Shown: positions 14,947-22,904, counted from the first letter of the stretch. The stretch is DNA of 24,850 nt from JAKQHY01 sp034429675 (GCA_034429675.1 DAOUFX010000159.1:1-24850); one strand, 5' to 3'. Translations and numbers: made by a program. Notes: generated from the sequence alone by a model not told the origin.

Positions 14947-16413
14947 TTACCCTAAGGGCATTGATAGAGCGCGTGTTCCATAACGTAACCGTTTGCGTCC
15001 GGTCCCGGTCGGTTCCCCCCCTTGAGAAATCCTTCCGACCTCTGACATGGCAGCCTGTCCCAACTCTTTGTAGCCCATATCAAACAACTTTGTGGCGGCT
15101 GCCTCCAAATAACGCGTAGCCTGTTTAGAGTTACCACCTTCCAATGCGGCCCAGGCACGCTCCTGCAATTGAAACACATTTAAGCGCATAAGAATATTGA
15201 GCATTCGCGGCGATATCGGTTCTTCTTTCGGCGCCAACGAGAATTCTACCCGCAGTTCTTGATACAACCGCACTTTGGCCGATGTAGGAACTTCATCGGC
15301 CTGTAATTCAAAACGCACGAGACGGTGATCTCCGGCAGACTGCTCTTCAACAACGATCTCCAGCATTATTGAGACAGGATCATTAACCGTCAAATTGCCC
15401 AAACTGATCGGTTGACCGGCCTGATATTCCAACGATTCCATGTAAGGCATCGCACGATGAACGTTCTTTATGGTCACACCTTGCGCCAGAATAGCTTCCA
15501 CCTGCATCCGCTGCGCGAGAATATTGCTCAATCCTCGAATCTCATTTTGCAAAACATCGCGCACCTCGGCTGGAGAATGAATATATCGCGAAATGCCGCC
15601 GCCATAAAGCGCCAGCTTGTCCAGGAATACGTCGTTCCAGTCCTCGCCTATACCCAGCGCCGAAATGCCGATGTTCTGCGCTCCGGCGCGCCTGGCCTCA
15701 GACAAAGCAAAATCCTCATCGCCGTAAGTACGCCCGTCTGTCAACAGAATAACATGGTTGACAGTGTTATTGGCAGTGGAATTCTGCACCTGACGCAATC
15801 CGGAGAGCAACCCCTGGTAAATCTCTGTGCCGCCACCGGGAGTCATCGCGGCGATCGCCGAATGGAAGAAATTGGTATTGCGAACATAATCGGAAGGCGC
15901 AAGCACTTCAGCGCGATCGCTAAAAGCCACAATCGCCAACCGATCGTCTGGATGCAAAGCATTCAACAAGTCAGTGGCCGCCATCTTGACATTTTGCATC
16001 CGCGCTCCCTTCATAGAGGTGCTGCGGTCAATAACCAGCGCTAAATTCAGGCGCTGACGTGTCTCGGCCAAATCCTTCTTTGCCCGAATGTCCAACAGCA
16101 CATAAAGCATCTGCGGTGTTGTCAGAACTGGCAAAGCCCGCATGTTCTGCAGAAGTTCCAATGCAATAGGAGCGCTATCGGAGAAACCACGTTTTTCCCG
16201 CTGACGGTCATAAGAGCGTCGTAATGACAGGTCACGCAGTACTTCATAAGCCTCCTGAACATCGCGAAAAAGCGCTGCATTACCGCCATCTGCGCTGTCA
16301 GGGTGATATTGACGCGCCTTGTCTCGATAGGCCTTCTTAACTTGCTCCTCATCAGCATCCCCAAGAATGCCGAGAACCGCATAATAATCCTTTTGCGGAT
16401 CAATGGTGGGCAT
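14947..16413 (-). CDS. J-domain and von Willebrand A domain protein
   Basis: This 488-aa protein joins an N-terminal DnaJ domain (about 8-72) to a VWA domain (about 120-300). The J domain keeps the HPD triad (37-39, in QYHPDSADGG), so it could stimulate a DnaK partner. The VWA has a complete metal-ion site: DRSTS (129-133), T196 in GGGTEIYQG and D226 in LLTDGRTYGDED. The C-terminal 190 residues contain a beta-sandwich-like stretch (about 310-385) and a helical region resembling the C-terminal part of other bacterial VWA proteins. No signal or membrane segment is seen, so it is likely cytosolic. The J-VWA combination is uncommon. It starts 12 bp after the phosphatase stop, with only a weak ribosome-binding site, which suggests coupling. 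Confidence 0.9.
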   Translation of the reverse strand: MPTIDPQKDYYAVLGILGDADEEQVKKAYRDKARQYHPDSADGGNAALFRDVQEAYEVLRDLSLRRSYDRQREKRGFSDSAPIALELLQNMRALPVLTTPQMLYVLLDIRAKKDLAETRQRLNLALVIDRSTSMKGARMQNVKMAATDLLNALHPDDRLAIVAFSDRAEVLAPSDYVRNTNFFHSAIAAMTPGGGTEIYQGLLSGLRQVQNSTANNTVNHVILLTDGRTYGDEDFALSEARRAGAQNIGISALGIGEDWNDVFLDKLALYGGGISRYIHSPAEVRDVLQNEIRGLSNILAQRMQVEAILAQGVTIKNVHRAMPYMESLEYQAGQPISLGNLTVNDPVSIMLEIVVEEQSAGDHRLVRFELQADEVPTSAKVRLYQELRVEFSLAPKEEPISPRMLNILMRLNVFQLQERAWAALEGGNSKQATRYLEAAATKLFDMGYKELGQAAMSEVGRISQGGEPTGTGRKRLRYGTRALSMPLG

Positions 16414-16425
16414 TAAACGTCTCTT

Positions 16426-17358
16426 TCACTCCTCAGGCTGGCAAACTTCAGCCAAGACGACGGTAATATTGTCATTACCACCGGCAGCATTGGCAGCATC
16501 AACCAGCCGAACACACGCCTGATCAAGCGAGGCGGATTCATCAACCATGCGCACCATTTCGCTTTCTTCCATCATCGTCCACAATCCATCGCTGCACAAA
16601 AGCACCCGATCGCCCGGCAGCACCGTATGGGTTGATACATCCACTTGAAGAGTTTCCCCCTGTCCAATCGCACGGGTCAGAACATTGCGCTGTGGATGAA
16701 CCGCGGCCTCTTCATCGGTCAATTGCCCCACTTCCTTGAGGCGGCTGACCAGGGAATGGTCATTCGTTAGCCGCTTAATCGTCTCACCCCGGCGCAACAA
16801 GTACGCGCGACTGTCGCCGACATGGCCGATAAAAATGCGACTGCCCATGATCATGCCGCATGTCAAAGTACAGCCACTACCCGGCACATCCTGCGTAACC
16901 AAACGGTTGGCCTCCGACATCGCATTCCGCACGACCTCGTGAATGGAAGGCTGGTCCGGGCCGCGATTGGAACTGACCAAAAGCGGCAAATAAACTTGAG
17001 AAATCAAATGGTGAGCCGCCGTCCGCAACGACAACGAACTGGCAACTTCACCGGCCTGGTGGCCGCCCATGCCATCCGAGAGCATGATAAGAGCAAAAGG
17101 AGGAGCCGCAGCATCTTCGGCGTTCTGCTCGCCCATGAAAACAAACAAAGCATCCTCATTGTGCGGACGAACGCGTCCTACAGCCGTCAACCATCCCATA
17201 GCATAGGCACCGGAATATAATTTCTTCACGTCAGGTGATTCGACCGGCAAAGTCTCGACATCAATGCCTAAAGTCTCAGGCTCAACAGTTTTATCAACCG
17301 GCTTTTCTGTCTGCTTGTCACCAAAGAATTGTTGAAAAAACGCTTTTAGACCAGCCAT
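16426..17358 (-). CDS. PP2C-type Ser/Thr protein phosphatase
   Basis: This 310-aa PPM-family phosphatase removes phosphate from Ser/Thr. The metal-binding acidic residues are intact: D69 in HNEDA, D95 in LSDGMGGH, D182 in GHVGDSRAYL, D257 in CSDGLW and D296 in GGNDNITVV. The first 50 residues form an extension (FFGDKQTEKPVDK onward) with no recognised domain and no membrane anchor. AAGGAG five bases upstream of the ATG supports the start. It follows the kinase gene by 23 bp. Such kinase/PP2C pairs act as on/off switches on shared substrates, most plausibly the FHA, VWA, GTPase or kinase proteins of the same operon (inference). Confidence 0.95.
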   Translation of the reverse strand: MAGLKAFFQQFFGDKQTEKPVDKTVEPETLGIDVETLPVESPDVKKLYSGAYAMGWLTAVGRVRPHNEDALFVFMGEQNAEDAAAPPFALIMLSDGMGGHQAGEVASSLSLRTAAHHLISQVYLPLLVSSNRGPDQPSIHEVVRNAMSEANRLVTQDVPGSGCTLTCGMIMGSRIFIGHVGDSRAYLLRRGETIKRLTNDHSLVSRLKEVGQLTDEEAAVHPQRNVLTRAIGQGETLQVDVSTHTVLPGDRVLLCSDGLWTMMEESEMVRMVDESASLDQACVRLVDAANAAGGNDNITVVLAEVCQPEE

Positions 17359-17381
17359 GTCCGCTCCTTCACCCTAAAAAA

Positions 17382-19496
17382 TCATGCCGGAATCGCATAA
17401 ATATAATGATCTGAAGAGCCAATGTAGATGACCCCACCAACAATGACAGGGGTGCTGGTAATGGCGCCTTCGGTTTGATAACGCCAACGCAACGCCCCAG
17501 ACTTCGCATCCAAACAATATAGCGCCCCATCCACGCCGCCAATATAGACAGCGTCATGATAAACTGCCGGTGAGGCAGTCACCTGTCCCTCTGTCTGGTA
17601 ACGCCAGACCAAACGGGCATCCGTTACATCCAATGCGTAGACATACCCATCTACCGATCCGAAAAATACGAGAGTATTCCAAACAGCCGCTGTCGAAACG
17701 ATGCTCCCACCGGCTCGATAACGCCAGGCGACCCACCCGGAGCCCGCATCCAATGCATAGAAATTATTGTCCAGAGATCCGACCAACACCATCCCCGCAC
17801 TGACCACAGGCGCAGACAAAATTCCCCGTCGAGTAGGATAACGCCAACGTATTTGACGGCCCAGCTTCAGGCAATAAACAACACCCATCTGGCATGTGAA
17901 GAAAACTTCGTTGTCAAGGACAAGAGGACGTGCTCGCACTTCCCCATCAGCATCATAGGACCACGAAAGGCTGCCACTTTGCAAGTTGATCGCGTGAATC
18001 TTGTGGTCATCAGAACCGATAAAGACGTGGTTATATTCGATATAGGGAGAGGAAAAAATCCGCCCTTTCGTCGGTCGTGCCCAGGAAAGTTGCCCGGTCA
18101 TAGTATCCACAGCATAGACGACTTTATCCGTGGAACCAAAAACTACCTTGTTCTCGGCGACCCAAGGGGTCGAAGCGATTCCACCCTCAGTGGGATACTT
18201 CCACAGGAACTTCCCGGAATCCATATTCAATGCATAGAGGTTATTATCGTAACAAGGAACAAACAAAGTCTTGTCCTTGAACGCTACGGAGCCGCGGATC
18301 TCATCTTCACAGGCGAAACGCCATACAGGCTTAACCACCGCCGAGCCAGAAGATTTCCCTTCTGTCACAAGCATCCCAGATGAAAGCCCCTTAGCCGCCG
18401 GGACTCCAAGCAAAGCGCGCTTAAACTCTTCTGCTGATCCCCAGCGCAAGTTGATATCATATTGAAGTGTCTTTTCAATCACCTCAACCAGCTCACGCGA
18501 AACAGTAGGATTGGTTTTATGAATGGGGCGTTCATGAAAAGAGAAAGGCGGCTCAAGCTGTGGATTTTGCTTGCTTAAGAGATGATGAAGGGTTGCTCCC
18601 AAAGCATAAATATCACCACGGGGTTCGGCAACGCCGCGATACTGCTCAGGCGGCGAATAACCTTCTGTTCCGATGATGGTTCCTTTGGTGCCACTTTGAA
18701 AAAGCTTGGCAATGCCAAAGTCAACCAAACGAATGCGATCGTGCTTGTCCAACATAATATTCGCGGGCTTCAAGTCACGAAAAATGATCGGGCGAGGTTT
18801 GTGATTATGCAGATAAGAAAGCACATCACAGAGCTGAACAGCCCAATTCACCACCTTGGCCTCCGGCAAGAAACCATCAACTTCCGAAAGCAGAGCCTCC
18901 AAGTCTTTGCCGTCAACGAACTCCATCACCAGATAACTGCGCGAACCCTCGGTGAAATAGTCATAAACTTGGGGAATAACCGGATGACTCAGTGTAGCCA
19001 AGATGCTCGCTTCGCGTTCGAAGTTACGCACGATCATCTGCCGGACCTGAGGATCAGTTGCGGTATTGATCATCTCTTTCATCGCGCAAAGTCGCACGAC
19101 CCCGGAGAATCGCAAGTCCTGGGCCTTATAGACGGCACCCATCCCGCCTACCCCAATCACGCCCAAAATCTTGTAGCGTCCCTGGAGCTGTACACCGACA
19201 GAAAGCAGTCCCTCGCGATGGGTCTGGCTCTTAGGAGGAGCGGCCTGGCGTGTTTTTTGCGTCCCAATAGTGGCGACAGCCCGAGTTTCTCCTGCCGACG
19301 ACTCAACCAGAGGAGCGGAAGAAGGCGCATCACCCTCGCTCTCGCGGACTGGCATATCTGGGGGCAAATTGGCTTCCACGGTTAGCGGTTTACGCAAGCG
19401 CTGCGAAAGCCCCCGAATCTGTCTGGTTTCGGTGGATGGTGAATCGGATTGCTTTTCCTGTTCGGATTCACTTCTTGCGTCTGGCATACCTGGCAT
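17382..19496 (-). CDS. Ser/Thr protein kinase with C-terminal eight-blade PQQ propeller
   Basis: Numbering here is from the in-frame TTG at 19508; from the ATG at 19496 subtract 4. The kinase domain spans about 112-368: Gly-rich loop GVGGMGAVY, K144 in CAMKE, FRDLKPAN (F243-R-D245, replacing the usual HRD), DFG at 263-265, and SPPE (285-288) in the activation segment. After a short linker come eight repeats, each with W-x-Y/F, at W396, 436, 476, 516, 555, 595, 635 and 675; the 40-residue period is typical of a PQQ-type beta-propeller. Unlike most PknB-like sensors it has no transmembrane segment, so the propeller is probably cytosolic. The first 100 residues are low-complexity. An ATG at 19487 with AAAAGG 8 bases upstream is also possible as start. 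It heads the long minus-strand operon. Confidence 0.93.
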   Translation of the reverse strand: MPGMPDARSESEQEKQSDSPSTETRQIRGLSQRLRKPLTVEANLPPDMPVRESEGDAPSSAPLVESSAGETRAVATIGTQKTRQAAPPKSQTHREGLLSVGVQLQGRYKILGVIGVGGMGAVYKAQDLRFSGVVRLCAMKEMINTATDPQVRQMIVRNFEREASILATLSHPVIPQVYDYFTEGSRSYLVMEFVDGKDLEALLSEVDGFLPEAKVVNWAVQLCDVLSYLHNHKPRPIIFRDLKPANIMLDKHDRIRLVDFGIAKLFQSGTKGTIIGTEGYSPPEQYRGVAEPRGDIYALGATLHHLLSKQNPQLEPPFSFHERPIHKTNPTVSRELVEVIEKTLQYDINLRWGSAEEFKRALLGVPAAKGLSSGMLVTEGKSSGSAVVKPVWRFACEDEIRGSVAFKDKTLFVPCYDNNLYALNMDSGKFLWKYPTEGGIASTPWVAENKVVFGSTDKVVYAVDTMTGQLSWARPTKGRIFSSPYIEYNHVFIGSDDHKIHAINLQSGSLSWSYDADGEVRARPLVLDNEVFFTCQMGVVYCLKLGRQIRWRYPTRRGILSAPVVSAGMVLVGSLDNNFYALDAGSGWVAWRYRAGGSIVSTAAVWNTLVFFGSVDGYVYALDVTDARLVWRYQTEGQVTASPAVYHDAVYIGGVDGALYCLDAKSGALRWRYQTEGAITSTPVIVGGVIYIGSSDHYIYAIPA

Positions 19497-19520
19497 CCTT
19501 TTGCCCAAGAGGCTAAGTTG

Positions 19521-19549
19521 ATTATACGGGAAATCACCGGAAAAAGCAA
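19521..19549 (-). promoter_or_regulatory. Sigma-70-type promoter of the kinase operon
   Basis: On the minus strand TTGCTT (19544-19549) and a perfect TATAAT (19521-19526) are 17 bp apart. The predicted start near 19514 leaves a leader of about 18 bases before the ATG at 19496. This is the only clear promoter seen upstream of the minus-strand gene series. Confidence 0.7.
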
Positions 19550-19622
19550 ACCAGACAAGCGTTTCTTCTAACCCAAACCAACACAGTATTCAAACCACTT
19601 TACGCATCTTAGGTTTGATAGA

Positions 19623-19738
19623 TAACCCAAGTTGCTACCTTATGCCCCAAATGAGCTTGTAGTAACGGCTTCAGCCGTCTTCTGGTGCGCAGAACGACTA
19701 AAGTCGCTACTACGAACCTCAGGTAGCAACTTGCGTTA
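19623..19738. repeat. 116-bp nested palindromic element (MITE-like)
   Basis: Terminal inverted repeats of 18 bp with one mismatch (19623-19640 and 19721-19738; the core AAGTTGCTACCT is perfect) enclose a second pair of 20-bp arms (19659-19678 and 19694-19713) that match at 16 positions, all four differences being transitions. Each inner arm also holds its own small palindrome (CGGCT-TC-AGCCG and CGACT-AA-AGTCG). A 7-bp direct repeat TAGATAA flanks and partly overlaps the ends (19619-19625, 19737-19743), as a target duplication might. It encodes no protein. Confidence 0.7.
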
Positions 19739-19792
19739 GATAAAGTCCGAGAAAGCTACCACATAAGCACAATCGCGAGGCACCGGCATAAC

Positions 19793-19858
19793 TTGTTCTT
19801 CTCAGAAGTTATGCTATTCTTGTATTACTTGACCCTTGCACAATCATATTCTTACATA
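19793..19858 (+). promoter_or_regulatory. Candidate promoter(s) of the threonine-synthase-like/receiver-kinase genes
   Basis: Two overlapping candidates are seen. One is TTGTTC (19793-19798) with TATTCT (19815-19820) at 16 bp and a TG extension. The other is TTGACC (19829-19834) with TACATA (19853-19858) at 18 bp. Both would give leaders of reasonable length. Neither is a strong match, so which one is used is open. Confidence 0.4.
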
Positions 19859-19900
19859 TTGTCGCAGCGTATCCAGGTTACGTAATCAAAAGAGGCAAAT

Positions 19901-21643
19901 ATGCACAGCGTCTCAATCCCACCCGCCATACCAATGAATGTAAATCTCGAATGTGAGCGATGCGGGCATTCCCAACCTTTTACTATTTCCACCATAGTTT
20001 GCCCACAATGCGGGGGCGATTGGATGGAAGTCAGGTATGATTATGAGAGGGTAAGCCGTCTTTGGCCGGACATTCTTCGGCAACGCCCCTTCAGGATGTG
20101 GCGTTATCGCGAGTTATTGCCCATCTACAACGACAATTACCAGATCACTATGGGCGAAGGCGGCACAACCATGTTGCGAGCCAACACTTTGGGGATGATG
20201 CTGGGAGCTCCCAATCTCTTCATCAAGGACGAACGGCAAAACCCCACCAACTCGTTCAAAGACCGGCAAGCCGCACTGGTTATCTCTATGATGAAAGAAG
20301 CCGGGATCACTGAACTGGTCGTCGCCTCGACCGGCAATGTGGCCATCTCTTACTCAGCCTACTCCGCCCACGCCGGCATCAATCTTTGGACATTCCTGCC
20401 CAGTCTGGTCCCTCCAGAAAAGATGCGCGAGATCGCCATTTATGGCAGCGAAGTCATCAAAGTCACAGCTTCTTATGACGAAGCCAAAAAAGTGGCGCAA
20501 CAATTTGCCGAACACAAGGGCATCCTGGCCGACCGGGGTATTCGTAACGTCGGTACTCGCGAAAGCATGAAAACCATTGCCTTTGAAGTTGCCGAACAAT
20601 TGGCCGCGGTCATGGGGTCGCCTCAGCCGGGGGTTCCCTGGCGCACGCCGGATTGGTATATCCAAGCCGTCAGCGGCGGTATGGGCCCGATCGGTTTTTG
20701 GAAAGGGTATGAAGAACTCTACCGCATGGGCCTGGTGGATCGCCTCCCCAAACTGGCACTAATTCAGGCCGAGGGATGCAGTCCGATGGTGCAATCGTTC
20801 CGTAAAGGGCTGGCCAATGTCGAGCCAGTCACCGATCCCAACACACGGGTCATTACCATAGCCACCGGCAATCCGGGGCCGGCCTATACGCACCTCTTCA
20901 ACATCATCAACGAATATGGTGGCACCTTCGAATCAGTTACAGACGGGGAGACTTTCCGTGCACTACATTTGCTGGCGGAAATGGAAGGACTTTCGATCGA
21001 ACCGGCGGCGGCGGCGGCATTTGCAGGTCTGATTAAGCTGTTCGACAAAGGAGTCATCAACCGCAACGATGTCATTGTTGTAAATTGCTCAGGCCACACT
21101 TTCCCGGTGGAGAAATTCCTCCTTGACGAGGACTGGCTCAAGGTGGTCCCGGCAGGCCCAGTAGAAGAGACCATCGGCGCACCCGCACAGACAGCATCCC
21201 AGGAACCGTCTTCCGGCGGCCTGTTGGGAGCTTTGGATCAATTGGATGCGCGAGTGCGCAGAATCGCCATTGTGGAAGACAACCCAGAGGCCGCGCGCCT
21301 GCTACGCCGAATCCTACAAACGCAGGGGGATTTCCAAATCGTCGAAGCCCACACCGGCAAAGAGGGGCTAACGTTAATTCGCACCAGCCGCCCCGACCTG
21401 ATTTTACTGGACTTGATGATGCCCGATATGGATGGATTCACGGTCATTGAAACTCTAAAAAACGATGCAGAGCTAAAAGATCTGCCGATCATTGTCATTA
21501 CAGCCAAAGAGCTTTCATCCAACGACAAACGCCGACTGCAAGGCCAGATTCAGATGCTCCTTCAAAAGGGGTCCTTTATGGACGAAGACTTGCTTCGCGG
21601 CATAAACGCCCTTCTGGGAAAAGATGAAGAGGAAGAGTCATGA
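19901..21643 (+). CDS. Threonine-synthase-like PLP enzyme fused to a CheY-type receiver domain
   Basis: This 580-aa protein starts with a zinc ribbon (C18, C21, C34, C37) followed by a fold-type-II PLP catalytic domain (about 55-415). The PLP lysine is K120 in NPTNSFKDRQ; phosphate-binding loops are STGNVAIS (143-150) and SGGMGPIG (258-265); NCSGHT (395-400) is near the cofactor ring site. Threonine synthase converts O-phosphohomoserine to threonine; a related substrate cannot be excluded. After a linker (about 416-452), residues 453-573 form a complete receiver: E459/D460, phosphoacceptor D504 in LLDLMMPDMDG, T534 and K556. Ordinary threonine synthases lack such a domain. AGAGG five bases before the ATG supports the start. 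The stop overlaps the next gene (ATGA), which encodes a receiver-histidine kinase, so the kinase probably phosphorylates this receiver. Confidence 0.93.
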   Translation: MHSVSIPPAIPMNVNLECERCGHSQPFTISTIVCPQCGGDWMEVRYDYERVSRLWPDILRQRPFRMWRYRELLPIYNDNYQITMGEGGTTMLRANTLGMMLGAPNLFIKDERQNPTNSFKDRQAALVISMMKEAGITELVVASTGNVAISYSAYSAHAGINLWTFLPSLVPPEKMREIAIYGSEVIKVTASYDEAKKVAQQFAEHKGILADRGIRNVGTRESMKTIAFEVAEQLAAVMGSPQPGVPWRTPDWYIQAVSGGMGPIGFWKGYEELYRMGLVDRLPKLALIQAEGCSPMVQSFRKGLANVEPVTDPNTRVITIATGNPGPAYTHLFNIINEYGGTFESVTDGETFRALHLLAEMEGLSIEPAAAAAFAGLIKLFDKGVINRNDVIVVNCSGHTFPVEKFLLDEDWLKVVPAGPVEETIGAPAQTASQEPSSGGLLGALDQLDARVRRIAIVEDNPEAARLLRRILQTQGDFQIVEAHTGKEGLTLIRTSRPDLILLDLMMPDMDGFTVIETLKNDAELKDLPIIVITAKELSSNDKRRLQGQIQMLLQKGSFMDEDLLRGINALLGKDEEEES

Positions 21644-22899
21644 CAAAAATTCTCTACGTCGAAGACGATCTATCCAGCCAACGGCTAGTGCAACGCATTC
21701 TCACGGCGGAAGGCTTTGAGGTGGTCATCGCAGACAACGGTCTCGGCGCCATTGAAACGGCGCGCCGCGAGAAGCCCGATCTGATTTTGATGGATATCAA
21801 TATCAATGGCCTCGACGGTTATGAAGTGACGACGCGCCTGCGCACCATCCCCGGATTGGAAAATGTGCCGGTTATTGCCGTCACCGCGGCAACACTGCGT
21901 GGCGATCGGGAACGCGCCCTGGTGGCAGGGTGCAACGGCTATATCGCCAAACCCATTGACGTAGATCGGTTTTCAGATCAAATACGAGCGTATATGGTCG
22001 GGCTTGAAGACAAAGTCGGCACCCCAGAAGAGCAGGCAGAATATTTGTTGGAATATAACCAACGGCTGGTCAACCGGCTTGAAGAGAAAGTTCGTGAATT
22101 AGAGAAGGCCAACACCGAACTCCAACGCGTGGAAAAAATGAAGTCAGATTTCGTAGTGCTTGCCGGGCACGAATTGCGGACGCCGCTGACGGTCATCTAT
22201 GGGTATCTACAAATCCTCAAAGCCAACCCGGCTATCCCCGGCGAAGAGACCAGTGAAGGCACTCCCCGGCACTTGCTAGAGAAAGTTTCAGAAGCAGTGC
22301 AGCGTCTGAGCGAAGTGATCCAGGACATTCTCAATGTCTCGCTCATTGACGCCGACAAACTCGATCTGGCCCACGAGCCGGTATTCGTCAATTCGGTAGT
22401 CCAATCAGTCCTGCACAACCTGCGCAACTTTGGGCCGCAGCGTAAACTCATCTTCGAATTGGGACCGGGCATCAAGAAAGTTCCGGTCATCGAAGGAGAC
22501 CCGCGCCGGCTGCACACCGCTATTGGCAATATCATTAGCAATGCCATCAAATATACGCCAGATGGCGGCACAATCGCCATTGATGCAGAAGCCCTGGACG
22601 ATGTCACCCACCTTTGGGTCAAAGACACCGGCGTGGGCATCCCGCCTGAGGAACTGAGCCATATTTTCGAGCGCTTTTATGTCCTGGAAGATGTGGCGCT
22701 CCACCGCTCAAGCAAAACAGCCTTCAAAGGCGGCGGACTGGGTCTGGGGTTAGCCGTCTCAAAGGGAATTCTCGAAGCTCATGGCGGCAAAATCTGGGCA
22801 GAAAGTCCCGGACACGACGAAGAAAAATTGCCCGGCAGCACCTTCCACATCTTGCTACCGATCGGCAGCCCCTTTTCTAAAGTAGAAGAGACGCCATAA
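21640..22899 (+). CDS. Receiver-histidine kinase, soluble (REC-HisKA-HATPase)
   Basis: This 419-aa hybrid-order kinase has an N-terminal receiver (1-120) with E8/D9, D52 in LMDININGLDG, T82 and K104. A coiled-coil linker follows (about 125-170), then HisKA with H177 in LAGHELRTPL. The HATPase domain has the N-box NIISNAIKYTPDGG (297-310), G1 box DTGVGIP (329-335), F-box FERFY (343-347) and G2 box GGGLGLGLA (364-372). It has no signal, sensor or membrane segment, so its input must come through the receiver or a protein partner. Its ATG overlaps the upstream stop by 4 bp and uses a GAGGAAG site inside that gene, which indicates translational coupling. The fused receiver of the upstream enzyme is the obvious candidate target or phosphate source. 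Confidence 0.94.
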   Translation: MTKILYVEDDLSSQRLVQRILTAEGFEVVIADNGLGAIETARREKPDLILMDININGLDGYEVTTRLRTIPGLENVPVIAVTAATLRGDRERALVAGCNGYIAKPIDVDRFSDQIRAYMVGLEDKVGTPEEQAEYLLEYNQRLVNRLEEKVRELEKANTELQRVEKMKSDFVVLAGHELRTPLTVIYGYLQILKANPAIPGEETSEGTPRHLLEKVSEAVQRLSEVIQDILNVSLIDADKLDLAHEPVFVNSVVQSVLHNLRNFGPQRKLIFELGPGIKKVPVIEGDPRRLHTAIGNIISNAIKYTPDGGTIAIDAEALDDVTHLWVKDTGVGIPPEELSHIFERFYVLEDVALHRSSKTAFKGGGLGLGLAVSKGILEAHGGKIWAESPGHDEEKLPGSTFHILLPIGSPFSKVEETP

Positions 22900-22904
22900 A
22901 ACAC

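Larger units (their letters stand above)
19509..19900. other. Divergent intergenic region, 392 bp
   Basis: The region separates the leftward kinase operon from the rightward threonine-synthase-like gene. It holds the kinase promoter at 19521-19549, a palindromic MITE-like element at 19623-19738, and candidate promoters of the rightward genes between 19793 and 19858. No open frame with coding character is seen. Bases 19550-19622 and 19744-19792 show nothing recognisable. Confidence 0.8.

Noticed and set aside
18582..19385. 267-aa plus-strand frame inside the kinase gene
   Set aside because: It is antisense to the conserved kinase domain and has no ribosome-binding site or recognisable domain.
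19876..19883. GGTTACGT upstream of the threonine-synthase-like gene as a second HTH operator
   Set aside because: Only one arm is present (8 of 9 bases) with no inverted partner nearby. An 8-mer match is expected about once by chance in a window of this size read on both strands.
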